DNA from: Dryococelus australis
Taxonomy: Eukaryota > Arthropoda > Insecta > Phasmatodea > Phasmatidae
DNA length: 64,000 bases
Assembly: GCA_029891345.1 (NCBI GenBank)
Contig: CM057009.1
Span: forward strand, 301,545,466-301,609,465
Direction of reading: 5' to 3'
Position numbers and translations under genes: made by a program. Positions 1 through 13,500 of the stretch are shown here, in pieces (the stretch's first letter is position 1; every line of letters begins with the position of its first letter). The notes beneath the pieces are model-generated. The model saw nothing but the letters and a program-made list of their open reading frames with translations, made no database searches and was not told the origin of the DNA.

Positions 1-649
1 AAGTTGGCAGAGAGAAAGTTTACCTCGATGAAAGTTGGGTTGATAGTAATTTTACGTTATCCAAGAGTTGGCAGCACAACGAATAATTTGGAGTGCAAGC
101 AAATTCAAGTACAGGAAGAAGACTAATATTGTTCCAAGAAGGTAGTCGGGATGAATTCCTTCCTAATGCACTACTTCTGTACAGCGCCGGAAATGACACT
201 GGAGACTACCATGCAACACAATCTGCGCCACCTCCACAGCACCCGCGCGCTGGTGTAACCGTGGATTTCACTCTCCCCCACCCCCGCCCCCACACCCTAC
301 CGCAAACTTGAATTTGACTCATTCGCTTTCGCTACCAAGCACAGAGGTGGCCAAAACAAATTAAACTGTTACACCGGATGCCGAGCCCTTCCCCATAATC
401 ACAACTCGATCGCATTCTCCACCGTGAGTCATGGTGTCTTGTTTCATACAATCTTTGTGAGACCCCGCATCAAGTACCTCCTAGGAGAAATAACAGGCTG
501 GGGTGTGGTACTGCGTGAAGAAGAATTGGGGAGAGGGTTTTAAATTTAGTGGCATATTACATGAAAGGTAGCAAAGACATATTTCCAGTAATGCATGGTT
601 TACTGACAGTACTAAACTGGCCGATGAATTTGTTCGTACCAGACATGAT

Positions 650-710
<61 letters not shown>

Positions 711-1670
711 TTTGTTTACCTGAACTAAGCTAGCCTATTTATTCCATACGGATTTACCTGTTCTAATGGGGCGCAGGTCTTCTACACATGTAGGCTTACG
801 TAACGTTCAGCTACCCCACACCAATACAACTGTCTAAGGCTGGGTTCGAATTGTCACGTTTAGTTTACTAAAAGGTCACATGACCCGAATTATTCGACTA
901 AAATAATGACGTATTTGGTATATTAGTATTTAATTTTTACTATTTAACGAAACTTAGTAAAATACTAAATTACCTAATCGCAACCACGATTGAACTATTG
1001 ACTATCGACAGCATACGAATTGAACGCTTATAAATACTAACATATTAATACCCATACTAAATAGTTCATTCGAACACGACCTAAGTCGCGGGGTCAACAA
1101 TGATTAATGTGTTTATTTCACCATAATTTTCTTAAGACCTCTTTTAAAATAATAAATAAAAATAAAAATAATTTCATAAATTCGAATTAAATATAATTGC
1201 ATTGGAATTAACCAAAGAAAGTATAAAAATATCTCAAAGTATTTGTTTCCACGAATAGTGTCCTGACCTCAAATCCTTTCCACGTTGTTTACGAAAGTAC
1301 TGGCAGAAAGTCAGTCCAATATATATATAAGCTGAGTATCGAGGGCGGAGTACAACTACCGATCTGATTTATTTGCGTAATCTATACTAATATGTGTTAC
1401 ATGTGTGTCCGAAGTAGGGATGGTTTTTGAGTGCGTCTAAGGGAACATCCCCATACGCCTACCAAGGAGGGGAAGTCATGCCAGGAGGTATGTTCCACAG
1501 CAGAGAGGGATTGCGATTTGGGCCATGACTACCTCCCTGAGTGTAAAACTTAAGTTGTTTAAAAAATTTCGGCCCATCCCACGATTCCTCTAGTCCAGCG
1601 GCTGGGGCATCCTGCGCCCCCTTTTCAAACCCATATCCGGCCTTGGCCATTTCTAATTTTTTTTAAGGGC
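1..1670. other. AT-rich non-coding stretch
   Basis: No gene is supported here. The only open frames are short and biased. The stretch holds a CT microsatellite and, at about 1440-1660, a moderately GC-rich block with a 'ccatgactacctccct' motif also seen in inverted form near 27645 (ggaggtagtcatgg). That suggests a dispersed repeat, but its family is not identifiable by eye. Confidence 0.5.
653..706. repeat. (CT)n microsatellite
   Basis: An uninterrupted run of about 27 TC dinucleotides. No associated gene is seen. Confidence 0.97.
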
Positions 1671-1675
1671 ATGCA

Positions 1676-2310
1676 TTAAAAATCCATGTGCATATGTGTG
1701 CTATTAAGTACATACCACTCCAGACAAGACAGTGTAGTTGGTTCTGTAGGAACGTTTGGACCAGCAAACGTTATCGTCGAAATGCCGTCAGAATCAACAA
1801 CTCCCTTTTCCTTTACAAACCTAGCATCTTCAAGAGCAGCAGTCTGCATTTCTTCCAAAGTAGTCACTTCCCAATCATCACACACAATATTGTGAAATTT
1901 ATGGAAAGCCTTACTTGTTGGTAAGACAGGTACATCCATTGCTGAGAACACTTCTTCAAGCTGTGAGTGTCCACCACCCGAAGAAATAGTTCCACTCACT
2001 ACAGCTGTATTCACATCCATTTTCTCTGGATCTTTTTCACTCCACATGGGCATTTCGACATTGCACATTCGACATTTAAATACATAACAACTCCGCAAAC
2101 CACAGCGTTTTTCGCGGACAACGTCCATATCTTTCAGAGTGCACCCCATTTGGCTGGGACTATCAAGCTCTTTTGAGGAAGAAATAAAACAAATGTATGT
2201 CCACTATTCGTCTTCCTTGCATTTTTTGTTGATGCCTGTCAATCACAGAAATATTGTGTTTTCGTGTAACAGTCTGGGATAATATTTCATTATCCGTTTG
2301 TGCATCAACT
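1676..2310 (-). pseudogene. Mutator-like transposase fragment (PF20700-like)
   Basis: On the minus strand about 210 codons can be followed. Seen: a motif GRRIVDIH at about 2195, then ELDSPSQMGCTL, then a Cys-rich stretch (CYVFKCRMCN). Next come INTAVVSGTI-like (here VNTAVVSGTI), a GGGHSQLEEVFSAMDVP block, and a terminal DGISTITF. Known of the family: this order (GRRIVD, Cys pair, 'AVVSGTI..G.GHSQLEE..AAM.VP', 'DGIP.ITVV.DG') is typical of the Mutator-like transposase domain widespread in arthropods. A one-base frameshift near 2185 separates the upstream part (from about 2310) from the 157-codon part ending at 1676. The frame loses similarity after DGISTITF and stops, so the catalytic C-terminal half is absent. 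A splice-acceptor-like 'tgcttcag' lies at the upstream end, so an exon of a larger gene cannot be excluded. I judge it a decayed mobile-element fragment. Confidence 0.6.
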
Positions 2311-2319
2311 GAAGCACTT

Positions 2320-4150
2320 CAACACACGGCGAAACCGATTTCTTCCTGTGGAAGATAAAAATATTTCAAACAACTCTTACAGAAAGAACAATTGTCTGTA
2401 ATAAAAAATGAAAATAACATGAAATATCTGTTAGCTGTATATTGCTAGGAGTACCCAATTAACTGGCTAATTTGTAATTTGTAGTATTCCTTAACATTAT
2501 TTAGTTTCATTCAACAATTGGTGGCAATTCATCAGTGCTGACTTAGAGAGTAATCACCAATCACTGAAAGGTATTGGCGCGTGGAAACAAGAAGGTGAAC
2601 TGCAAAAATTGGCTGATACAGGGGTCAGCGAAAACATTTTTTTCTGCCACACACTTTATAATTGTAGGCTATCCGATACGCAAAAAAAAAAAACAAAACC
2701 AAAAACTTCGAAATGTTAAATTTTAAAATTCACAAATGGGATACAAACGCAGTTTGTTCATTAAAAGTTTTAATGTCTGGCATTTTTATATTTTTTTGTT
2801 GTGAACTGGTAATCAATCGCTTATGGCAAACAAAAATAATTTATAGTGTTTTTACCTTACACTCTATAGTTCTCGATAAATTGATCCATATTCTTATCTA
2901 TCGAATCGAATAATTTGGCACATAACAATGTATTTCTCGAAAACGGTGGCACGTAGTGTAAAAACACAAGATAGATGTTTTGTTCACCGTGTACGGTAGA
3001 ATACTAATCTGCAGAAAACAACCAAAAATATAGGACAATTTCATGTGATGGGTTCACACCCGGACCCAGATTTGGCACGGTTTTTATTTCGTCGTTTAAA
3101 ATTGCAGTATCAATAAACCTAGACATTTATCGTTTATTCTGGCAGTGTCAGTAGCAAAACTCCTCTGCTGAAACTAAACTTTCAAGGGTGGTTACACCCC
3201 TTAGGAACACACTTAGCCTACAAGTCGTGTATACTTTTTTGACCTCTTTTTAATGAGGAATCACCTGCCGAAGATTGTCGATAGAGTTCATTACCACCCT
3301 ATATATATAGGATGTTCCGAGAATACACGTCCAAACAGAGGCAGCTGGTAGTAGGGTCGAGAACCAAACAAAAAATAGCATACGAATGTATAGTCCGATT
3401 CTAAAACGTTTTAAATTTACGAATTTTTAAAAGATTTTTCAGCCCTACTCTACACTACACTAAGTATTTAAAAATAGAGACAAACTAAATTGTCCCTGTA
3501 AAGTGAAATTGGAACATATGACAGATGATTAGTGTAGCCACATTACCAAACACCATTCATGTGATTGGGGGCACAGCCATGCGAAAAATAAATAGGTTTT
3601 CAGAAGTTGTTCCTGGTACAGAAAATAATGCACTAGTTTACACGAGGTTAAAAAGTAATAATTTACCACATTAACGAATGCCTACCGCTGAAAATACTAC
3701 CCCATTGCATGGCTAATTAATTAGTAATAATCACAATTGGACAATAACAGACGCCGGTGCAGAAAAGGTGAAAACAATACGTGATCCACAAGTTCCCCAC
3801 GGAGTGGGCTTTGAACAATACTACATGTATAAAAATGTTTCACCCCTCAAACATATTATTAATAAATAATTGTAAATGAAATCAAATAATGTGACATACT
3901 TTAGTAAATGTAATTTGATTAAAAATAATGTTTTCAGGTTATGAATTGAAATAAGCAGTCCCACATTTAATTTGTAAACGTTATTAAATTGAATTGCGAG
4001 AATTCAATTAATAAAAATTCTTTTTAGTCAATACTATTATATCAAGGTTATTAAAAACAATAAATCTCTTGTAATTATTTAGAAAAAACAATAAATAATA
4101 GTAGACCTCTAAACTTAACTGAGTAAATAATAAGACACAGTATATTACTG
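2320..4150. other. AT-rich non-coding stretch
   Basis: No coding signal on either strand. Near 3255 a segment 'cctgccgaagattgtcgat' resembles one at 28300 (cctgccgtagtttgtcgat), consistent with fragments of one dispersed repeat. Confidence 0.45.
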
Positions 4151-4154
4151 AGCT

Positions 4155-4340
4155 TTGGTTCCCCTGTGGGATCACTCCCGAATATTGGCATTAGAGAATT
4201 GTGCCGGACAATGGCGCTGGTTGGCGAGTTTTCTCAGGGATCTCAAGTTTTCTCAATCTTTCCCTCTTCAGTGCTTCTCCAAACTCACCTCATTTTTTTT
4301 TCTTATCGGCTCTGAAGACCTTAGATGTTTCAACTCAACT
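4155..4340 (+). repeat. SINE, 3' part
   Basis: The segment ends with 'atcggctctgaagacctta', also found (atcggctctcaagacctt) at the end of the SINE-like copy at 43880-44085. It lacks a clear tRNA-like head. Its body shares 'gagttttctcagggatc' with the copy at 4741 (agattttctcggggatc). I read it as a diverged, 5'-degraded member of the same family. Confidence 0.5.
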
Positions 4341-4740
4341 TAGCTTTGGTTTTGTCGCACTAAAAGACTGAAGGGTTAATGTTCAATAAAATGCAATGCA
4401 AGTAAGTAGGCTAAATTAATTTAAGAACATAATTACAAAAATGTTCACATATTGCCCTTCTCTGTGTACACACAATGTATGAAATTAGTATGAAATTACC
4501 TCATCATAACTGGTAAGCACGTACATTTAATTGTATTTATAGCTTGTGAGAGTTTGTGCATCAGGTACATAAGTAATATAAAACACGGCATTGCCTATTG
4601 TAGTTGAGATGAGAATATTCGCAGTGGCTCGAAAATGTATTACACGTGAAAAATAACCCGATTAACATAAGGGCGTATAAGGATTGCATATTAATGTCAT
4701 CTCGATTCATACCTTTCATAGACCAAAAACTGATAACATG

Positions 4741-4915
4741 ATACGTGGCGGTGGTCCAACGGCTAGAACGTTTGCCTCCCACCAAGGCGATCTGGGCTTG
4801 GTTCCTAGCAGGGTCACTCGGATTTTTCCATTTGGGAATCGTACTCGGACGATGCCGTTGGTCGACAGATTTTCTCGGGGATCCCCCATTTCCTCCCACT
4901 CTTTATTCTAGGCGC
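4741..4915 (+). repeat. tRNA-derived SINE copy
   Basis: The 5' end is tRNA-like: 'gtggtccaacggctagaacg' (box A position) is followed 30-40 bases later by 'ggcttggttcctag' (box B position). The middle 'cctcccaccaaggcgatc' recurs at 43905 (ccttccaccaaggcgatc). These features indicate an internal RNA polymerase III promoter of a tRNA-derived SINE. The 3' end is not sharply defined here. A functional tRNA is unlikely because the acceptor stem does not pair. Confidence 0.6.
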
Positions 4916-7900
4916 TGCTGCATATCCACTTCATGTGTCCCTTTATCTGTTAATATCTGCCAAACTATCTCTACTCCACCATCCCTCAATTGGAAAAACT
5001 CTGAAATAGGGTATATATATAAAATAAAAACATTGCATATTACACACAATCTAACTATATAGTATAATCTTGACAATGTAATTTAGTGCTATGCTTAGAT
5101 GACATAAGTTTAGTATGAAATTCATGGAACGCACTATTTTCTGGCAAAGTTGTCCTGTAGATGTCTAAGCTTCCGTTTCTTCGGTTTGCAGCTCAGTAGA
5201 AGACCACGTTCATTTCCTTTACGCGAGTGTCACCAGCTCATATTGGGCAACGTTTAAACTGCACAAACCACTATTTCCAACAGATTTGTAAATAAACTTA
5301 AATTTCTGATGGGAAAAAGACGACACTGAGAGCCACTTCAAGATATCACCAGTCCTGAATGAAAACAGGTCATTCCGGTGGTTCTCTCCCCTCCCCCGCT
5401 CCTTCACAATATCCTTTCCCGACCGCAATGTTTCCTTTCGCAAGTGGTAAAAGGTCCGAGATGCTAATCCTGTGTCGTCAACAAAGGGGCACTTTAGTGC
5501 AACATCGTATCATCTACCTCTCTATCCTGTTTCTTTCCACAGGTAGGGTAAAATGTTGGTTCAATTTAATATCGTTAATTGAAACAACGAGAACCACATC
5601 AACAGTGAGAGATTAATAATAAGTGTTTTCTAATGCCTCCTCTTCTTCCCCATCAAAGATTCAGCATGGTTAAACAATTCGTGGCAGATAATCCAGCATA
5701 TGCGATATGCAAAAGTATGCTTTATCCTAACACACGAATTGATTAGTATATGTACTATATATATATATACTCTTGATAAAAACAATTGTCAATTCAGACA
5801 CTGTCAGACGTCGCAAAGTCAACCTAACGTTATAATAAATCAACATTTATAATGTTACACTTTTTGAAGTAGGCTTGTGTCTGCATTTTTGGGACAGCTG
5901 AGGAATGTAAACTAAGCGTTTTCTAGCTGACATACCCTGTTTCATATAACTTCAATATATTTTGACAGTTCTCGAAAAGAAGTGCGGCCACGATGTATCC
6001 CTCCTCCACAGTTGTTCTGTCGGTGAAGTAACCGATCTTTGTAAACAAACTACGAATCTAATGGCAAGTATTGAAAGACTGGCAACTTCTGTCCAGTAAT
6101 TAGGCTACTATAGCTGGCTGCCATTCCCAACTGTTTTATTTTTGTTATGATCACATAATATACTAGTTAGGATGCAGTTTTATTTTATTGGTGGTGTGGG
6201 GAACTATAGCTTTACGTCTTTCGGGAGACGTTATTTTTTTTGTGGTTCTTCTTATAAGAAACTGGCGCTTGGAACTTGAATTGTTTTGATAATGCATTAG
6301 AAAATTTTGTTCGTACGGAAATAGCAATCAATTTACTATAACTCAAAAGTTTCGACTTCATCGATAGAACTAAATGCGATAGCTGTGTCGCTGTTCGTAC
6401 CGATGCGAGAAATGCTCAACAGATAAACATCATTGCATTTTTTTTATATAAGAACTACACTAAAAGGGCGCTTATTTAGGACACGTACATTTGAAAGTCT
6501 CCTGCAAGAACAAAACGTAATAAATACGTCACTGTTAATACCGATGTGCGAAATGCACATTGTAAACTTGTTAAGCAAATTTAACTTCTACGTAAAAATC
6601 GTCTGAGTTTCAATCAAATAAAAGTCCCAATACATTTCAAATATTCTAACAACAATTTATGAAAACATTATTTACAAAACACACAACCTTATTGTTCACT
6701 TCGTAATTCCTAAACACGTACCGAACTATGGATGATTAATCACGTTTTGGCTACCTGCTGATACGAAATAATTTATTTGGTGACGAATGCGATTAGCAAA
6801 ACACTTGAACTATTTCTTGAGACTAACAAATTCACACTTTACAAATAAAATAAATTTTCGCTCGCGCTTCGCGATGGTCACAGAAAATGGCGGACCACAG
6901 CACGCAACAAATCATTTTACAAAGCAGCAGACACGCGTCGATAATTCATTTCACAGAGGAGACTGCTCTAAAAAGGCACCTACGTTGAACTACACTAAAT
7001 AAAGTACGTAAATAAAAAATTAATTAACTGCATCTATAATATTCCGACATCACCAGCAAGGAATTCTCGTATATTGACAAATTATGACGAAGAGAGCACA
7101 ATGGCAACAACTGCTTTTTACCGGGCGGGTGGAGACCATAGGCAACAGACTCAACGGAGATTGGTGGGAACCTTTCACATAACCGTGATGTTCGCATGCT
7201 CAATCATAATGTTTCTAAATATCTTTAATTCTCTTGCTCTATAACTCAGAAAAATTGCGTATTAGTCTATGAGCGAAATTTTAACCATAAATGTTGTAAT
7301 TATAATTAATTTCCACATTATAATTTTTAATTCCGAGTACTATTTTCTTTTACAATCATCGCCAAGAGCACCAACATAATAACACGCATCCTGCAACAAC
7401 CATCAGCTGGCACAGTACTTTGGAAATGGGGGCGTTTATATGGTGTGTAGATTGGTCACAACGTATGCATACAAAGTTGTATGAAACATAGTATATGTGC
7501 ACGTTACGGTGGAATTCCCACTGCTGGGGTTCACGCCTGAGTATGAGTCAGCCCTGGCTACTTGTTATTGTCACGGCTGGTTAGAGTGACCAAATGGTAA
7601 CAACTAACACATCAATGGCTATCACAGCATTGGCGGAACACTTAACTGTTAACCTTGCAATAATGACTGGAGGTATCGCGAAGCTCAATCCTAAGGGGGT
7701 GGAAAAACTGCGAGTAGAGTTGTAATATGAAATCACTGAAATTACACGTAACACAGGAAGTAAACTAAGTTCAATTTATTTTTATAAAGAAAATATAACT
7801 TGAGATTTTCTGATAATCTAGATCTGGGGCATGGATATATCTTCCTTAGATGGATGTTTTGAAGCTCTATTTCGAATGAATACCATTTCGTCTTGTAGCA

Positions 7901-10400
7901 TATTTGGCACCCGCAAATCATGTTTAATTCACTAAGTTTTGTTTAGTTGTGTATTATTTTTTTCCAGCTTTAATGTGCAGTTAAATCGTGGTCTCCTTTT
8001 CTTCCAATTGCTACATTACAACTGTTCTTCCCTGGGTTCAATTTCATGCTTAATCTAAACGTTCACAATATAGCAAAAATTTACAAAGTACAACAAACAA
8101 GTATAAAATACAGAAAATCACAAAATAATTCTAACAGCACCAAGTATTACATTAAGTTAAAAAGAATGAAACGGTGGGACAAGGAAAGGTACACATACGA
8201 CTTATAGGCCTATACACACAAGTACACTGCGCATACACGGACACGACGATGGGCTGCTTGCGACGCGCGTGTGCACATACACGAGCACATTTTTTTTTTC
8301 TTTTAGTATTAGTCTCATCTTTTCACCCGCTGAGGTTTCCTATGAAGTATTTGTTCATTACACGCGTTAACTTCTTTAGTAGAAATGTGTTTCAGTTTCA
8401 AACTGCTCCGCGTTTGTGATGCAGCAGTAGTGGAAGAATACGAGAACAAATGTTCTATGTTGCATAATTCACGGTTTATTTACAATTTTGCAGCAAGTAT
8501 TTACTGGATGGTGATCGTTCTGGCAAGAAGTTAGCCTGAACAGATAGGCCCAGTGGGGTCTGGAAACACTCAGCGTTTTATGGAGCAACGACAAGGTGTA
8601 TTTTGTGGCTTATTTCGCATTCATTGTTTCGTTATCTCGCTGCTAAGCAGGGACTACTAAAGTTTGCAGTTCAGTTAACTTGATTCCCGGATCGCACGAA
8701 TTTCACATGCGGGAAACGTGGTCGTTTTTATCGGGAAATTCTGGTCTCCCACTCCCTTGAATTCCGCCCCTTTTTGCGCCATGCCAGCCTCGAGGGAAGA
8801 TTTAGTAGCATTTAGCGCTATGGCCGAAGACGTATAGAACAAAGTAAATGCTTTATACGAAATGGCTGATCACGCCGGGAGTTCTTTTACAGTTGAAATT
8901 GCTGCCACTCGATACTTTTAAGAGAATTTTGATGCACGACGAAGTTAACCGAAAATTTAATGAAGTATAATTTTTGATGTTCAAAAACACGCACAATTTG
9001 AATGTGTGGCGTTCTTATAGTTATTGTTCTGTAACATATAGACGATATGCAGTAAATTATTACTGTAAAACTGTTTGTTAGTATATTTGATCGTTCATTT
9101 TCATTTTATATGATAGATTATATAAGTTTTAATTAAATTATAATAAAAATGATGCGTATACACTGCATTCAGTAATTAGAATAAAAAAATGAATGCCTCA
9201 ATGTTTGGACAAAATTATTTCCAAATTGAGTGTAGGTTCGCATGGGTAATGGTGTCACAGCACTAATGTAACCTGGTAAATTTTAAGAAAACCGATGAGT
9301 CAAACAAAGGCTTCCTTGATTTGTTCAGGAGCAATTCAATATGTAAAGGAAAGCATACGCATTGACAGATTTCACCAGCCCTAAAATGTTTGCTCATTTT
9401 AATACTATTTTATATTATACGTATATTGTTAGGAATAATTAGTTTATTATATATATAATAAACTAGAAATCATTTTTTAAGGGTAACTTTTTGTGAGCAA
9501 GAATTTCGGGACTGACTAAATCTGGAAAAACTTTTTATTTAGTTACAACACTTAAAACTAAGAACGAACGGAATAAAATATTTCAAAATCATCATGTAGA
9601 TTTTATTCATCTTATAAACGTTCACTCGATTAATACAAATCTTTTATGTAGTATTTAACTTAGCTGCTATTATTGCACCTTTACAATTTCACACACGTTT
9701 AGTTTATTTTGTTTCATAGGCACTGCTCCTCGAAACACAAATTAATAAGATTCATGGTTTCCATTAACAATCAAAACATTTCAGCGATATAGGCGAAAGG
9801 ATAGTTTACTAGAAAATACATGTCTGTTGTACGGTTTGCTGTGTCAATAAATTTTGCGAGAAATATCACGGGCAATGAATAACTAAAAAAGTGTTTCGGT
9901 ACGCATTCCACTCAGGTCAAACTCAACCTCCCAATTTTATATCAAAGTAAGCTAAATAGCAGGATGATAGCGCGACACTTCCATTTTCCCGCCCTCCTAC
10001 ACTGTGTACAAAGAAATAAATATTCAATTATTTTAGATGAAAGTTTTATAATTTAACTTGTATGAAATTTTAGTTATATTGGTTTTTAGCTTAAAAAATG
10101 TATGCATTGAAGAAAAATATTGTGTATTTATTCTGTAGCTTAGTCTTTCTAGCATGAGCAAATATTTAGAATTCAGTATTTCAATGTGCGTGTTGCCTGC
10201 AGATGCGCTGTGAACAAGCCTGGAAGCTAGACAGGTGTACTTTTCTTCTCGGAACACCGATGTCAGGAGCCGTCCAAATCTCTTCCTTCACTCACCCTGG
10301 GAAAGTTTCTGCACCTGCCCGACCGGAAACCCACAATGACCATCGCCTCCTGCTGTCTGCTAATCCCATCGCTTGTCAACACACTCGCCCGCCTTCAGAC
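4916..10400. other. Non-coding stretch
   Basis: No gene is supported. There is a short AT microsatellite near 5755-5770. Two related segments occur near 6390 and 6535 ('taccgatgcgagaaatgc' and 'taccgatgtgcgaaatgc'). A GC-richer segment near 8690-8790 shares 'aacgtggtcg' plus flanking sequence with the reverse complement of 19080-19130, suggesting a dispersed repeat. Open frames are short and have no recognisable domains. Confidence 0.4.
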
Positions 10401-10402
10401 CC

Positions 10403-10590
10403 TCTGTAATCCCGCTGGCTGAGGTAGCAGGTAGCATACTGGCCTGCCACCACCCCTGTCCACTCACAAAACACTGCTTCAAATGGTCTCCTGGATGATT
10501 AGATATCTTGTTGCTTGTTTCTGCAGCTGCCATAGCCTCTCTTTACATCGACATCGTATGTGATAATAAATAAGGCGATTCATTCATTCT
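10403..10590 (+). repeat. Possible SINE with CATT-repeat tail
   Basis: A segment with a box-A-like 'ggctgaggtagcaggtag' and a weak box-B-like 'gcttcaaatggtctcc' ends in the simple tail 'attcattcattc'. This layout is typical of short retroposons, but the box B match is poor and no second copy was found in the window. Confidence 0.33.
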
Positions 10591-13500
10591 TTTGAGGTCC
10601 ATCTCAATACCTTAGTGCTGCGATACTGACATTTTCAAGACGCTGTATCTGTAGTAGTTCGACAGGTGTGCATACGCATACCTTTTAAACAATATTCACA
10701 TAACTGTGGCATTTAAGGTACGGTAATAAATATGGTAGTTTCACAGAAGAATTGTTCATCATCATCGGTGAATTTTCTATGGGAATGTCGGTCTATGAAG
10801 GTTTATAAAAAAACTACATTTCCGCATCATGTATCGTGTCTTTCTTTATTGCCATCCCCGTTTCACTTCCGTACATTACAGCTGGTAATTGAGCTTTGAG
10901 CTGAGATGTTTTTGAACGATGCGTTTTACGGTGTACATTTTTATTTTATGTTATATATTTATTTAATTCCTATATGAAAATAATTTCTGTTTCTAAATAT
11001 CAGTTATTGTCACTTGTATGGTTTTTGATACCACTAAACCAATATTTTTGCAAAAAAATCCATTATTTTGTTTTATCAAGTGGATTTAGCTGTTTGTCAT
11101 GTTTTTCTAGCTAGTACACGGTTCGCTCTAAAATTTCTCATTAGTAGCAAAAATTGTGTGCAAATGAAAAAATCTGCGTAAATTATTTAAATATAAAACA
11201 AACTCATTGTCGATATTAAGGGTGTTTCTCAATTACAAATTTTCTTCATTAATCACTGCGACGAATTATGGGGAAATATGGCCTAACACTTCCTTTGAGA
11301 CAGCTATTCTACCTCGTAAATGCTACAGAAACATGTTATAAAAAAAAACTGCTTTTGGGGCAGTAGTCTGTGTTATTTTATTATTTTATAGGGTTGCGTG
11401 GGCACTCAACTATGATACGGAGAACACCTGTCATAATGAAATTGTGAGGTGCCACTCTTTAGCTATTACGTGCTGCTGGGGTCTCTAAAAGGCTCTACTT
11501 AGTACATAACTACAATACAGCGACCATTTTGTTAAATTTGGCATGCAGAACACTTTTCAGTCGTAAACGTGGTCCACATCGCATTACGAATAATTTCTAC
11601 ATAAATGAGGTTGCGTACCTGGCTGTTACTATCACGGGAGCTGTTATCGGTGAGACACTGTTGCATACCTGCATAGCCACCACTGACGCATATCGTCCCA
11701 CCTACACTAGTGTTTTATTTGCTGGAAATAAACACATTTCCTTGTTAAATGTTCACGACACTGAAGCTCCCTCGGGACTAGAGCTAGGCCATATGTCGTG
11801 TATATAAGTATTTTCTATATATTTTTTGACAATGCTCTGGCAGAGTTTTCGATTTTTTTTTTTTTTACTGCTCTGTATATACACATTGTCTGTCCATGGG
11901 AAAATTGGTTTCTGTAGATACTGAAACGTACACATAGCCTATATTATAGGCCTTCATCTCTCTCGTTGCGAATCATATGTTCATTGCTAATTCTGAAGCC
12001 TCATTGCAAAAGCTTGTTTAATATACACTGCGCCATTGATGACTTCAATAAAAAGATAATTGAAATCTTAATAGTTTCTTATATGATCTACAGAAAAACT
12101 TTCCTCTCACCGTGTCAGGGCTTTTGTAAAAGTGTATGTTCCCTTACTGCATTCTACATCCTTTTTTTAATGATTGGTTTCAGTGTAAGTGTTATCGTTA
12201 TACGTTATTCTTTCTCGGACCAACGTTAACTATTCTCTTTAAAGCTTTTATAATTTTTTCTTATCCTTCAAGATTTAATATTATTAATATACCTTTACAG
12301 GTAGTGTTTAGCAAATTCACCACCATTTATTTATCACAGCTCAGCTGACGTCTTTTTTTGAACGTAAGAACGACATTTCAAAACAACAATAAAAATAATT
12401 TATTTGGCGATATAATAAACAGCGTATTTATTTAATCAAAATGCAGCACTGTTCTTGATTATCGGTTTGTCAAAAATTTGTCGAATCCTAAGACAGATAT
12501 TACATGGAAAACACTTTTGTCTACCGATATGCAATAAAATTTTGGTGCCACTCGCATTAAAAAAGTGTTAATAATTTTGTAATAAGTGTAATGGCGATAT
12601 TAAAACAATGTTAAAGTTATCGTAGTAGAATTTTTAAAAAATCTACAAGAATGTGCGACTTTTATCTCATTACAAATATCTCTGTAATACGAAAAGCAGT
12701 ACTACTGAACTAAATAGGCCTATGCCTTTCGTCCTTTAGTTTTAACAATAGCTAATAGGTTTTATTTTTAGGCTCTGGATTTCGTGACAACTTAGCTCTG
12801 CAAAGGCAAACGTCCGCAGTAATAGATTTTAATTTAACTGCTCATCGTCATTGCAAAAGTCATTAGGATAAAACAATATCACAGTTCCTACAATACCACA
12901 AATTTTTTTTAAATTGTATATTCAAAATAATGTACATTAGGCCAAAATTGTCACACATGCCTAAAAATACACTTTCAAGGCTTACTGACAATTTACTTTA
13001 CTCTCAATGAGAATATTTTCAAAATATCATGAAAAGTATAACATAGGATTACTAACAACTTAGATCAACAGAAATTATGAAGAAACTTTAACAGTTTTAA
13101 TCCTGTGTCCCGTCAGTGAACACTTCTCTTGCAAACAGAACAACTATGCAAAATGAAAAACTCCTTAAAAATACAATAAGCGCAAATTCATTCGATTAAA
13201 GTGGCTCCCGATTAATGTAAACGTTCAGTTTGATGATCAATAACGGAACTCACCGTCCATACACATTCGTTTTTTATATTAGGTACGTAATAGGTGAACA
13301 GCTAAATGAGAAGTCACTCGCAGGAGACATAATAATTCATCACCAAATATTTGATATTCATTTCTCCAAGCAACTGATGAACATACAACACTGTAAGAGT
13401 TGGCCTACTTCATATTCATTAGCAAATATAGATAAACTTACTGTACATGAACAATGGAACGCATTTAAGTTACGAAGTTTCTGATTAAATACTTCATCAT

